Source: Anabaena sp. WA102 (lineage in GTDB: Bacteria; Cyanobacteriota; Cyanobacteriia; Cyanobacteriales; Nostocaceae). Taken from it: a stretch of DNA of 64,000 nt. The notes under the pieces were generated by a model. That model saw only the letters and a list, made by a program, of their open reading frames with translations. It ran no database searches and was not told the origin of the DNA. Shown piece after piece: positions 35,066-43,159 of this stretch (position 1 is the stretch's first letter; the number at the start of each line of letters is the position of its first letter). Made by a program: the position numbers and the translations under genes. The stretch is from positions 248,001-312,000 of the forward strand of contig NZ_CP011456.1 of NCBI RefSeq assembly GCF_001277295.1, in the 5' to 3' direction.

Positions 35066-35881
35066 TTATACTAATGCTTGTTTTCTATTAGTCAGCCAGT
35101 CTTTGCTAGCTGAGAGATGTAACTTGAGTTCATCCAAGTTGTCTTCTGAATCGGAACCTGGTGTTTGTCGAGGAGCGGCACATTCAAACACAATTGGTCC
35201 AGTATATTGAATAGTATCAAGGGCTGCGAAATGCCGCTCAAAGTCAATGTGTCCAAACCCGATACCTTTCCTATTAGAATCAGCTATTTGATAAGCGCTG
35301 AGTTGCTCTCCGCATCGTATTATGGCTTTAACTGGATCGTCTTCTTCAAGATTCATGTGAAAAGCGTCTAAAACGATGGTCAGATTCGAGGTATTAATTT
35401 GGGCAAGCAGAGAAAGGACATCAGTACTTTTGAGAATGAAACGACATAAATAACGATTCAAAGGTTCAAAGCCTAATTTGAGATTAGCTTGTGAAGCATA
35501 AAGAGCAATCTCTCGACATGATTCTACTAAAAGCTCAATCGACCCCGAATAAATACTTCCCATTTGGTTCTGGATGTATTCATGACAGGTAATGACTGGC
35601 TGACCCAGTTCAGCGCCGTAATCAATTAACTTTTTGTAGTAATCAATAGCAAATTTTCTAATTTTTTGATCGCTGCTGGCTAAATCTACATTTCCAGGTG
35701 TGAGAGAAAAAATTTCTAAACCTTCGTTTGCAAAAATATTTTTGACATCTTTCACCGAAACAGAATCAATATCTACATACAATTCCACTCCATTAAATCC
35801 CATTTGAGCAATTATTTCTGCGGTATCAACAAGATTGAGATTACCAAATATCCATGTGGTTACACCAATTTGTCTTTTCAT
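35066..35881 (-). CDS. Sugar phosphate isomerase/epimerase-type TIM barrel
   Basis: 271 residues of the xylose-isomerase-like TIM-barrel family (AP_endonuc_2), which includes IolE, IolI and ketose 3-epimerases. Metal-ligand candidates are Glu in LGFEPLNRYL (about 138), Asp/His in VLDAFHMNLEEDD (about 172-175), His in GFGHIDFERHF and Glu in IVFECAAPR (about 237). N-terminal MKRQIGVTTWIFGN is typical. Next to a scyllo-inosose-synthase-like cyclase, an inosose isomerase or dehydratase role is attractive, but the subfamily cannot be fixed by eye. Confidence 0.8.
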   Translation of the reverse strand: MKRQIGVTTWIFGNLNLVDTAEIIAQMGFNGVELYVDIDSVSVKDVKNIFANEGLEIFSLTPGNVDLASSDQKIRKFAIDYYKKLIDYGAELGQPVITCHEYIQNQMGSIYSGSIELLVESCREIALYASQANLKLGFEPLNRYLCRFILKSTDVLSLLAQINTSNLTIVLDAFHMNLEEDDPVKAIIRCGEQLSAYQIADSNRKGIGFGHIDFERHFAALDTIQYTGPIVFECAAPRQTPGSDSEDNLDELKLHLSASKDWLTNRKQALV

Positions 35882-35977
35882 AGTAATCTCACTTTTAATT
35901 ACAATGTAGAGTTTGTTTTCATCAACATATTTTTGGCTCTATCGAAAACTTAAAAGATTCTCACAGAGCATTTTTTC

Positions 35978-37189
35978 TTATTTTCTTTTGTTACGGTTTT
36001 TAGCAAAAAGCCCACTGAGCAATACCAATGTAGCGATCGCAAAAACGGCACTAGAGTAAAAAACCCCCGGCATTCCCCACAGTCCAAAGGCAACACCTGC
36101 CAAAAGAGGTCCCAACGCCTGTCCCAGTGACAATAACGTGGCATTCACCGCCATAAATCCCCCTCGATACTCCTTTGGTGCCAATCCACCCAATAAAGCC
36201 TGAGTTGCCGGAAACACCATGCCATGAGCCGCTCCAAATAGCAAACTGGGAATGAATAGCAGCCAGACATTCTGTATAGATGGGGTAATAACTAATGCCA
36301 GTGCATAGAGAATAAACGAGACTTTGATCAGTGTTAGCTCTGAAAGCTTTTGGGCAAATAGTCCCAGTTGGGAAGAAACAAAAGCCAGCGAAAGCGCCAT
36401 ACTTGCCAAAATGATGCCAATTACCACATTAGAAGCACCTAAAACATTGCTGGCTAAGATGGGAATGTAGGTGAAGTAGGCGCCGAAAAGGAGAATGAAT
36501 AAGGCTATTACTGCAAACAGCAGTCCAATCACTTTACGATTGTTGATACTGCGTCCAATATTTTGTAGATAAGCTTTAAGATGAAACTCTTCTTGCTTTG
36601 GCAACTTGGGTATTTTTAGAGAAAATAACACCAAAAATGCTACAGGAATAGCCGTCAAAGGTAGGAGAAAAGGATACCGCCATCCTAGTGCTGCCAATCC
36701 TCCACTAATTAAGGGATACACTGCTAAACTGATGCCGATCATGCTGCCATTGAATGCCATTGCAGATGTCAGCATTTTGCCCGTATAAAGATCGCTGATG
36801 ATAGTCAGTGCTAGAGATTCTAAGCTGGCTGCACCGATGCCTTGCAGAAAACGCATCTCCAGCAGGGTGCGAAAATTCGGAGCCACTGCACAGGCAGATC
36901 CTGCAATCGCAAACAATAGCAGAGAAGGCACTAAGATTTGTTTCCTCCCAAAGCGATCCGCCAGTACCCCACAGACTGGAGTACCGATTGCGATCGGTAA
37001 AACAAAGGCTGATATGACTAATCCAATGCGTTCGGGAGAAATTTTAAAGTCCTCTGCCACGGTTGGTAATACTGGACCTATGCTGCTAGAACCCAAAACT
37101 GCCATTAAAGTTACAGCAATAACAATTTGAAGATTTTGGTCTTGATAGAGTTTCTGTGGCGGTTGATCACGATTTGTTGATGTTTTCAA
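35978..37189 (-). CDS. MFS transporter, drug/metabolite efflux type
   Basis: 403 residues with 12 predicted helices and the MFS motif A GVLADRFGRKQILVP (about 75-90) between TM2 and TM3, plus ISDLYTGKM between TM4 and TM5. It resembles DHA-type multidrug antiporters. The only usable start is TTG at 37189: reading upstream in frame meets a TAG before any ATG. The TTG overlaps the stop of a 33-codon ORF (TATTGA), which suggests coupled translation. In this cluster it is the likely exporter of the product. Confidence 0.85.
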   Translation of the reverse strand: MKTSTNRDQPPQKLYQDQNLQIVIAVTLMAVLGSSSIGPVLPTVAEDFKISPERIGLVISAFVLPIAIGTPVCGVLADRFGRKQILVPSLLLFAIAGSACAVAPNFRTLLEMRFLQGIGAASLESLALTIISDLYTGKMLTSAMAFNGSMIGISLAVYPLISGGLAALGWRYPFLLPLTAIPVAFLVLFSLKIPKLPKQEEFHLKAYLQNIGRSINNRKVIGLLFAVIALFILLFGAYFTYIPILASNVLGASNVVIGIILASMALSLAFVSSQLGLFAQKLSELTLIKVSFILYALALVITPSIQNVWLLFIPSLLFGAAHGMVFPATQALLGGLAPKEYRGGFMAVNATLLSLGQALGPLLAGVAFGLWGMPGVFYSSAVFAIATLVLLSGLFAKNRNKRK

Positions 37190-37287
37190 TAGTTTGATCT
37201 CTCTACGAGTGGTTGATCGAGGGAAGCAGGAGAAAAACTACCCTCTGCTTCAGTAAAGCGATCCCAGAGAGCAAAGGTTTTAGACAT
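37186..37287 (-). CDS. Small ORF overlapping the MFS start
   Basis: A 33-codon ORF beginning MSKTFALWDRFTEAEGSFSP and ending LVERSNY, whose TGA overlaps the TTG start of the MFS gene. It is hydrophilic and has no recognised relatives. It may be a leader peptide that couples translation of the exporter, or the tail of a lost gene. Coding status is uncertain. Confidence 0.35.
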   Translation of the reverse strand: MSKTFALWDRFTEAEGSFSPASLDQPLVERSNY

Positions 37288-37528
37288 TTAAAATGGGTAG
37301 CTTATTTGCGATGCACAACAGCTTAGTCGAAACTTGCCTACGTATCTGCTGACAATTGAAGCTAATATTATCAACTAGCTAAAAACTAAATTTGTGCAAA
37401 CTTTGTTATGATTGACTAATGTATCCAAGCCGATCCCAGCTTGCCAGAGCCGAGATCAGCATCATGATTAGGGTACTTTTGATTCGAGTAGTTAAGGCTT
37501 ACACATCCAAATAAGATTGTGTTGTGTT
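37288..37528. other. Spacer within the cyclitol cluster
   Basis: 240 bp between the cyclase stop and the small ORF, much longer than the other gaps in this cluster (89 and 96 bp). No repeat element or ORF is seen. A separate promoter for the exporter or an ancestral deletion are both possible. Confidence 0.45.
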
Positions 37529-38731
37529 CTATACAGCAAATGCGTAAGTCTTAGCACTCTTTCTCTGACGCTCCTGCTGAATGAAATCTTCGACAACTTT
37601 TATTACTAATTCTTTGTCAACTGTCACTAAAAAATCTCCTTCAGGGTTATAACATTGACCGATTCCTTCCAATAAAACAAAGCGCAGGGCTGCTCCTGTT
37701 TTTTTATTGTCTGCAATCATCGCATCCATGAGTTTTTCAGTTGTGATTGTTTCAGGGAAAGGATTGTTAAACCCTAGTTTCTTTTCAATGACATAGTAAT
37801 GACGCTCCACATCTTTTTGTGAAATTAATCCAAGTTCTTTGCCAAGATGTGAGGCAATTTTCATGCCATACGAAACTGCTTCTCCGTGAGATATTTTTTC
37901 CAACCATTCAATACCATGACCAAATGTATGACCATACTCAAGGGTAATAGCATAACCTTTTTCGCTGGGATCTTGCTGGAGAATTGGTAATTTGGAGAGA
38001 ATGATTTTATAGGCAATTTCCGTTAATTTTGCGTCCGTAAAATCTAACTCAGGATTGAGGGATTGTTCTAAGTATTCCAAAAAATTTTCATCGGAGATGA
38101 ACCCATTTTTGATACCTTCAATTATGCCGCTACGTCGAGAAAAAGGAGGTTCTGTTTTGAGATATTTGGTATCTGCCCAGATAAATAAGGGTGCATGGTA
38201 GAGACCAAAATGATTCTTACCCGTGCCGCCATTAACCGCCTGTTTATTGCTTAATGTACTGTCAGTTTGACCTGTCATACTTGTAGGGATTTCAACAAAA
38301 CGAATCCCACGGTAAATTAATCCAGCTGCTAAACCGACAACATTACCAACTGTTCCGCCACCAAATGCTAACAAAATAGATTTTTTGGATGCACCTTTAG
38401 CAATTAGCTTTTCGCAGGTTTCTTCCAGAACAGGGAAGTATTTACATTTCTCACCAGCAGGTACAAATTCAACTGAACAAGGATATTTTGCACTTATTTG
38501 ATCATACAATTCTTTGCCGTAACTCTCAAATAGATGTGGCTCCGTAAAGAAAAATATTTTGTCAAAACTATATTTCTCTAGTTCCGATAAAAAACTTTGA
38601 TGAATGCCATATCCAAAATAAAATGGGCTGGGTTTTTCTAGATGAGTACTGAGTGTGATGACTTTTCCTGGTACGAAATCGAAGGGTTGATTATGATTCA
38701 TGTTTTGTTTTTTTGTGATTACTGTTCTCAC
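37529..38731 (-). CDS. 2-deoxy-scyllo-inosose synthase-like sugar phosphate cyclase
   Basis: 400 residues of the dehydroquinate-synthase superfamily. NAD-binding AFGGGTVGNVVGLAAGLIYR (about 122-141) and IPTSMTGQTDSTLSNKQAVN, then metal ligands Glu in GIIEGIKNG (about 208), His in LEYGHTFGHGIEWLE (about 272) and His in ISHGEAVSYGM (about 287). DHQ synthases have LN.GHT.GH; here it is LEYGHTFGH, as in 2-deoxy-scyllo-inosose synthases such as BtrC. YRGI, KQAVN.GTGKN and ADTKYLKTEPP also match that group. The predicted reaction is glucose-6-phosphate to deoxyinosose. GTG start with AGGTG upstream. It is first in its cluster. Confidence 0.8.
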   Translation of the reverse strand: MRTVITKKQNMNHNQPFDFVPGKVITLSTHLEKPSPFYFGYGIHQSFLSELEKYSFDKIFFFTEPHLFESYGKELYDQISAKYPCSVEFVPAGEKCKYFPVLEETCEKLIAKGASKKSILLAFGGGTVGNVVGLAAGLIYRGIRFVEIPTSMTGQTDSTLSNKQAVNGGTGKNHFGLYHAPLFIWADTKYLKTEPPFSRRSGIIEGIKNGFISDENFLEYLEQSLNPELDFTDAKLTEIAYKIILSKLPILQQDPSEKGYAITLEYGHTFGHGIEWLEKISHGEAVSYGMKIASHLGKELGLISQKDVERHYYVIEKKLGFNNPFPETITTEKLMDAMIADNKKTGAALRFVLLEGIGQCYNPEGDFLVTVDKELVIKVVEDFIQQERQRKSAKTYAFAV

Positions 38732-38749
38732 TTTGCACCTGTAAACTTA

Positions 38750-38769
38750 TTGATAATCTTTCTTATCAA
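38750..38769. promoter_or_regulatory. 20-bp dyad TTGATAA-N6-TTATCAA
   Basis: A perfect 7-bp inverted repeat with 6-base centre, 19-38 bases upstream of the cyclase start. On the minus strand, TTGACG at about 38,805 and TACTAA at about 38,780 form a possible promoter with an 18-base spacer, placing the dyad in the leader or at +1. It may be a repressor operator or an mRNA hairpin for the whole cluster. Confidence 0.4.
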
Positions 38770-39033
38770 CAGCCAATAATATTAGTATCACTTACATGCA
38801 TATTTCGTCAAGCTAATTGCAAATTATTTTCACTAATTAAATTTTTTCATAACAAATTCGTTTAAACACGCAATAACATTTTTATTATCGCTGAACTGTT
38901 GTAACGATAATCCCGATAATGAGGTAGTCTGAAGAAGCTATGAGGGTGAGTAAACTAAACCGTCTAGTTTTAAAGAAAAATTGTAACTGCCCAGGTTAAC
39001 TGATGTAATCGTCGCCAATTTTCTTCATTTTTT
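38770..39033. other. Intergenic region between cyclase and oxidase genes
   Basis: Besides the promoter elements noted upstream of the cyclase, no gene, repeat element or RNA was recognised here. Confidence 0.5.
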
Positions 39034-40053
39034 TTACACTCCAATCATTTGGGAATCCTTTTCTGCGATTACTTCAAACTGTCCCATACACCCGCTTTCA
39101 GCGATCGCATCTTGATGAGGATGAAACATATATTTACCTGGATAGCGGAAAGCAAACTCTAAAATGTGCCTTTCTGCTACACCCATTGTTAAAACATCGG
39201 TTTTCTCGCTGGGGGTCATTGTCATACCGGAACGATAAACATCAAAGAAGTTAGCGTGCAGATGAAACGTCACAGCAGGATCAAATTCAATAATATTCAA
39301 AACATAGACCCGAATTAGCTGATTTTGATAAATCTGAATGGGATGGTGCATATAATGATGTGGCACACCATTAAAAGCATAATATTCATTTTTGTTATCA
39401 TCATTTACATCATACCCAGACATAATTAAAACAATTTCATCTGCTGGTGGGCGAGGCTTAGGCGGGTCAATGATAAACATCCCATATAAACCCTTGGCAA
39501 TGTGGCGAGTAACCGGGGCGACGTGACAGTGATATAAATGAACACCATAGGGTTCGGCATCAAATTCATATATGGTTGCTCTACCATTACTTACAGGTCT
39601 TATTCCATCCATTTCAGCAGGATGAACTCCATGAAAATGTAAAGAATGGGAATGTCCAGCATTATTGAGAAAAAGTATTCTTATTCTTTCTCCTTCTTTA
39701 GCCCGGAGTGTCGGTCCTGGAATCCGCCCGTTTAAGTCCCAAATGTTGTAAGAGACAGCACTATTAAGCTGAATGGTGGAAGTACCAGCAGTTAGCTGAA
39801 ATTCGCGGACTGTGCGCCCATTTTCCTGCTTAATTGTCCCATAATCAAAATCTCGTAATACCTGCATAGGGTTAGTAGCACCATTAGATGCTGCCATTTC
39901 CATCGGTGGTACTCTGACACTGGGATGATTTTTGGTATTCAATATCTGCCAAATTGTCGCTGCACTTAGGACTCCAGCGCCGGATAATCCTATTTGCAAC
40001 AGTTGGCGACGACTCCAAATTTTATCTTTACTGAAAGTAAAGTTGTCAGACAT
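39034..40053 (-). CDS. Two-domain multicopper oxidase, Tat-exported
   Basis: 339 residues from the preferred ATG at 40053 (MSDNFTFSKDKIWSRRQLLQ). The twin-arginine SRRQLLQIGLSGAG predicts Tat export. Two cupredoxin domains are seen. Domain 1 has SLHFHGVHP and YHCHVAPVTRHIAKGLYGM, i.e. the Cys-His-Met type 1 copper set with a type 2/3 His. Domain 2 has HLHANFFDV and FHPHQDAIAESGCMG. Type 1 copper in domain 1 recalls nitrite reductase or two-domain laccase-like enzymes. Its predicted promoter overlaps a Fur-like box, which favours a ferroxidase or metal-defence role over denitrification. A longer start at 40101 lacks signal-peptide logic. Confidence 0.8.
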   Translation of the reverse strand: MSDNFTFSKDKIWSRRQLLQIGLSGAGVLSAATIWQILNTKNHPSVRVPPMEMAASNGATNPMQVLRDFDYGTIKQENGRTVREFQLTAGTSTIQLNSAVSYNIWDLNGRIPGPTLRAKEGERIRILFLNNAGHSHSLHFHGVHPAEMDGIRPVSNGRATIYEFDAEPYGVHLYHCHVAPVTRHIAKGLYGMFIIDPPKPRPPADEIVLIMSGYDVNDDNKNEYYAFNGVPHHYMHHPIQIYQNQLIRVYVLNIIEFDPAVTFHLHANFFDVYRSGMTMTPSEKTDVLTMGVAERHILEFAFRYPGKYMFHPHQDAIAESGCMGQFEVIAEKDSQMIGV

Positions 40054-40113
40054 GAGACTAATAGGAATATGCGTATGTGAGAAATTGCGAATAATTTGCA
40101 ATTAGCTTTATGT

Positions 40114-40142
40114 ATAATATGAAAATTAAGAATCATTGTCAA
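40114..40142 (-). promoter_or_regulatory. Sigma70-type promoter overlapped by Fur-like box
   Basis: On the minus strand, TTGACA (40142-40137) is followed by a 17-base spacer and TATTAT (40119-40114), about 60 bases before the oxidase ATG. TGACAATGATTCTTA (40141-40127) overlaps the -35 and spacer and matches 11 of 14 fixed positions of the 7-1-7 Fur consensus TGATAATNATTATCA. Iron (or a Fur paralogue) control of the oxidase is inferred. Confidence 0.5.
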
Positions 40143-40170
40143 TAACTTGGAAAAATGATTTTCAGGATTC

Positions 40171-40203
40171 AGATCCCCGACTTCTCTAAGAAGTCGGGGA
40201 TCT
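40171..40203. repeat. AGATCCCCGACTTC hairpin, second copy
   Basis: A 33-base near-palindrome identical to the copy at 21907-21939. It lies between the divergent oxidase and cbtB promoters and could insulate them. Confidence 0.7.
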
Positions 40204-40309
40204 TGCTATAGTAATTTTCAGAAGTATTCCTGATATATTGGTTGATTTACCGTTGACTAGAGAACAGATGATGCTTGCAGCCTAGTAAATGGAATAAGGT
40301 GCTAGGATT

Positions 40310-40338
40310 TTGACAATAGCTGCTGATGTTAACAATAT
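40310..40338 (+). promoter_or_regulatory. Candidate promoter of cbtB
   Basis: TTGACA (40310-40315), a 17-base spacer and CAATAT (40333-40338) lie about 44 bases before the cbtB start. No cobalamin riboswitch was recognised in this leader. Confidence 0.4.
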
Positions 40339-40381
40339 CTTTTTGTCACCAAGTAGCGCAACTATTTATAGGAGTTCACAA

Positions 40382-40573
40382 ATGACTGCTTTTTCTCGGA
40401 CTTCAGTATTACAAAAAACTGCGGGCATTACCCTTTCTAAGCCTGTACAGGTAAGTCTTTACATGATGTTATCTTCTTTGCTGATTTGGACTGTGTTTTT
40501 CTCTACCTATCCACCAGCGCATAACACAGCACACTCAGCGCGTCACCATGCTTTGGGCGTTGCTTGTCATTAA
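40382..40573 (+). CDS. cbtB: CbtB-like cobalt transporter subunit
   Basis: A 63-residue single-helix protein. The ATG at 40382 has AGGAG 9 bases upstream; a longer frame from 40310 lacks one. The helix is about residues 24-43 (VQSLYM region to FFSTYPP). It is followed by a His-rich tail AHNTAHSARHHALGVACH, the CbtB signature. CbtB usually pairs with the five-helix CbtA in B12-regulated cobalt uptake. No CbtA is seen here; the next gene is a larger unrecognised membrane protein. Cobalt specificity is inferred from the family. Confidence 0.75.
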   Translation: MTAFSRTSVLQKTAGITLSKPVQVSLYMMLSSLLIWTVFFSTYPPAHNTAHSARHHALGVACH

Positions 40574-40597
40574 ACTATCATAAAGTTTTAAACGTAT

Positions 40598-40697
40598 TGG
40601 GCGATTAGAAATCACTTCTACACAAACAAAGTCCACCTGCGTGGACTAAGGAAAAATTAAGGGTTCATCCTGTGTAGCTGCGATTTACAATCGCCCA
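40598..40697. repeat. Miniature element (TGGGCGATT ends)
   Basis: A 100-bp element with inverted ends TGGGCGATT and AATCGCCCA, and the internal stem GTCCACCTGCGTGGAC. It lies downstream of cbtB. This dispersed type is common in Nostocales genomes. Confidence 0.65.
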
Positions 40698-40746
40698 GAT
40701 AAATAATAAGTTAGACTCAAATTCATTTGCTAAATCTAAAATATTC

Positions 40747-40879
40747 GGCGTTGCTGATTAAGAGTATGATTTTATTATGCCTACGGCACGCTGCGCGAAC
40801 ACGCAGAGGCGCTCCAGTCGCAGAGAGTAAGAGTTTCATTTTTTGATTTTTCAATTTCATACCTCAGTTCAGCAACGCC
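40747..40879. repeat. Miniature element family C, copy 2
   Basis: 133 bp bounded by GGCGTTGCTGA and TCAGCAACGCC. The interior includes ACGCAGAGGCGCTCC and a CGGCACGCTGCGCGAAC mini-repeat that looks inserted later. It ends 20 bases before the next gene start. Confidence 0.7.
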
Positions 40880-40899
40880 CAGTTAAATTCTAATTTCCT

Positions 40900-42066
40900 A
40901 TGAGAAAATATCGTCTGTTTGCTGTTGTTAGTTCTGCTTGTATTTGTTTATCAATTTTATATTCTTTGGTGGGAGTTTCTCAAACGTCCCAATCTCAAGT
41001 TTTACTTTCGACAAATCCACCTTTAGAAAAAATTCTGCCTTTTGAAGCTGGTACAGATAGGAAACAATCTCCGGTGACTTTCAAATTACAAGCTGTTGAT
41101 GCTGGCGGAAAACTGTTAACAAATGCCTTAATTAAATTGCAGATTTCCACACCTCCCCGCAATCCTTTCTTAACTACAGATTTTCCAATTGTTGAGGGAA
41201 CAGAATTATTAGAACTGGAGGCGGCTGCACCGAATGGTAAATTAGAATTTGAGCAAATGTTACCAATTCGGGGTAATTATCAAATTCAAGTTAATGTTTC
41301 TCCTTTAGTTGCTAATGCTTTTGCTAGTTATCAGCAAACTTTGAATTTGAATGTGAGAGAAAATCCTGTTAAATATAAATATTTTGTTGTGCTTGCAGCG
41401 ATTTTATTATCATTAGGATTGTTAGGCGGTTGGGTAATTGGTGGACAAGAGGAAATCAAAGAGGGGGAAATTGCACCGCAGTCTGTCCGGTTGTTGTTAA
41501 GTGCATTAACTGTAGTGGCAATTGTGACGCTATTATTTATTAATATCACGGCGGAAGTTGCGGAGGCTCATGGTGATGCACATTCTCCCAAAAATGAGAA
41601 GATTGCCCCATCAATTAGCCAATCTCAGGGCATGGAAGTGAGGATTACAGGGGATAAACTGGCGACTGTGGGGAGATTGGCAAATTTAGCGGTTGAGGTC
41701 AAGGATAGCACGACAGGGGCAGCTATTAAGGATGTCGGATTGCGAGTAAAAGCGATCGCATTGGAAGATAATTTAACTGTATTTGCTTATCAGGGATTTC
41801 CTAATTCAGAAGGGAGGTTAATATGGCAAGAACAATTTTTTGATGGTTCACCTCATAAGGTAGAGGTAGAAGCTATTTCTTTAGCTGAATCTCAACGTCA
41901 ATTTCCAGCGGTGAAGGTAGCGCAATCTGTGGAAGTTGAGGGAATTGCACCACCAATGTATATTCGGTTGATTGGGTTATTTTATTTTACGGCTATTGTG
42001 GGTATGGGTATGGCGATTGGGTTGTTAATTCAGCATCGGAAAGAATTGCCAGTTAGGGGAAATTAA
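40900..42066 (+). CDS. Membrane protein with His-rich linker and periplasmic domains
   Basis: 388 residues, family not recognised. An N-terminal signal or anchor (about 5-25) is followed by a beta-sandwich-like domain (about 45-150). Two helices (about 165-183 and 200-218) surround an acidic loop. A short His/Glu stretch (EVAEAHGDAHSPKNEK, about 222-237) precedes a second beta domain (about 245-350) of YtkA/FixH-like look (GRLANLAVEVKDSTTG), and a last helix lies at about 358-378. It follows cbtB in the same direction, so a metal transport or sensing partner role is possible. Confidence 0.55.
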   Translation: MRKYRLFAVVSSACICLSILYSLVGVSQTSQSQVLLSTNPPLEKILPFEAGTDRKQSPVTFKLQAVDAGGKLLTNALIKLQISTPPRNPFLTTDFPIVEGTELLELEAAAPNGKLEFEQMLPIRGNYQIQVNVSPLVANAFASYQQTLNLNVRENPVKYKYFVVLAAILLSLGLLGGWVIGGQEEIKEGEIAPQSVRLLLSALTVVAIVTLLFINITAEVAEAHGDAHSPKNEKIAPSISQSQGMEVRITGDKLATVGRLANLAVEVKDSTTGAAIKDVGLRVKAIALEDNLTVFAYQGFPNSEGRLIWQEQFFDGSPHKVEVEAISLAESQRQFPAVKVAQSVEVEGIAPPMYIRLIGLFYFTAIVGMGMAIGLLIQHRKELPVRGN

Positions 42067-42166
42067 GTAGATATAAAAGAGTTGAATTAATAGTTAAATT
42101 TAACTATAGCGGTTATCTGTTGAGTGACATACCGCTATAATATCCTGTAAATCCTTAAATCCTTAT

Positions 42167-42742
42167 TTAGACAAGAGGTAGCATCTGGGAAACTACAATT
42201 TCTAAATCAGGAAAATCTAAAGGAGATATGTTTTGATGTTCTGTGATAATTTCTCGATTTTGATAACCTTCTGTTGTAGGATTTCTAAATACAATTAATT
42301 CGCGTTTCACTACATCTAATACCCAATAATCCTTAATTCCTGCTTGAGAATAAGCTTTAGCTTTGATTTCTGTATCTAGTTTTAAACTGCTATCTGCAAC
42401 TTCGATAATTAAATAAATTTCTGTTGGGGTAGGATGATGATCTGCATAGTCTAGCGGATCTATTTTCACCACAGCAATATCTGGTTCTGGTTCAGACCTT
42501 TCATTTAATTTTACAGGGTCTTGAATAGCTATGCAAGCTTTATGACCAATTCTATTTTCCAACAACTTATATGTTCTTCCCACTGCTGAACGGTGGGCTG
42601 TTCCTTTAGCAACCATCAAAATTATTTTCCCTTCTAATAATTCTACCCGTTCACTTGGTTCAAATATTCCTGCTTCAGCCATTCTGTGGTATTCATCAAC
42701 AGTCCACAGCCGCAATTGTAAGGGAGATTCTGTGGTTTGCAT
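42167..42742 (-). CDS. Uma2-family putative endonuclease
   Basis: 191 residues of the Uma2/DUF820 family, a PD-(D/E)xK nuclease-like fold expanded in cyanobacteria. Typical features are LRLWTVDEYHRMAEAGIF, ERVELLEGKIILM, EPEPDIAVVK (Asp), YLIIEVADSSLKLDTEIKAK (Glu plus Lys further on) and YSQAGIKDYWVLDV. Length is normal. Function is unsettled in the family; a mobile or defence link is often suggested. Confidence 0.85.
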   Translation of the reverse strand: MQTTESPLQLRLWTVDEYHRMAEAGIFEPSERVELLEGKIILMVAKGTAHRSAVGRTYKLLENRIGHKACIAIQDPVKLNERSEPEPDIAVVKIDPLDYADHHPTPTEIYLIIEVADSSLKLDTEIKAKAYSQAGIKDYWVLDVVKRELIVFRNPTTEGYQNREIITEHQNISPLDFPDLEIVVSQMLPLV

Positions 42743-42889
42743 AGTTAATTAAGGTAAATATTTATTCACTATTATATGATTATTTGTCTGATAGCGTAGC
42801 GTGGCGCAAGCCATATCAGGATATCCAGGATTTCAGGATTTACAGGATTTTTTATGAGATAATAGAAATAAAGACACTGTGAACATACA

Positions 42890-43159
42890 ATGGCTACTCA
42901 ATTAATGGTTCAACCTTCGTCTTTAATATCTTCTGGTATGAAGATGAGTGAATTTGGTAATATTTATCTATTTAAATTTACCGAGGAACTACAGATACGT
43001 TTTGAAGAACTATTAGCAAAGAAAAAATCTGATAAACTGACTTCTGAAGAGGAAGCGGAATATGTAGGTATATCGGAGTTACAGCGAATATTTACCTTAA
43101 TTAATGCTCAACTAGCGGCTAAAAGTAAATGGTGTCCGAACCAACTCGACGACTTATAA
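42890..43159 (+). CDS. Small protein paired with HNH endonuclease
   Basis: 89 residues; hydrophilic and mostly helical in its second half (LQIRFEELLAKKKSDKLTSE, then EEEAEYVGISELQRIFT). It overlaps the following HNH gene by 31 bp, so the two are translationally coupled. Such a small protein is found before HNH genes elsewhere in cyanobacteria as far as I recall. Its role could be a partner or inhibitor of the nuclease. Confidence 0.6.
   Translation: MATQLMVQPSSLISSGMKMSEFGNIYLFKFTEELQIRFEELLAKKKSDKLTSEEEAEYVGISELQRIFTLINAQLAAKSKWCPNQLDDL

Noticed and set aside
37529..38731. 3-dehydroquinate synthase or mycosporine (DDG synthase) annotation
   Set aside because: The LEYGHTFGH motif and the KQAVN/GTGKN and ADTKYLKTEPP segments fit the 2-deoxy-scyllo-inosose synthase group better, and no O-methyltransferase or ATP-grasp MAA genes follow.
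39034..40101. Longer start of the multicopper oxidase
   Set aside because: The 16 extra residues precede the Tat signal and lie just after the predicted promoter; the ATG at 40053 is better placed.
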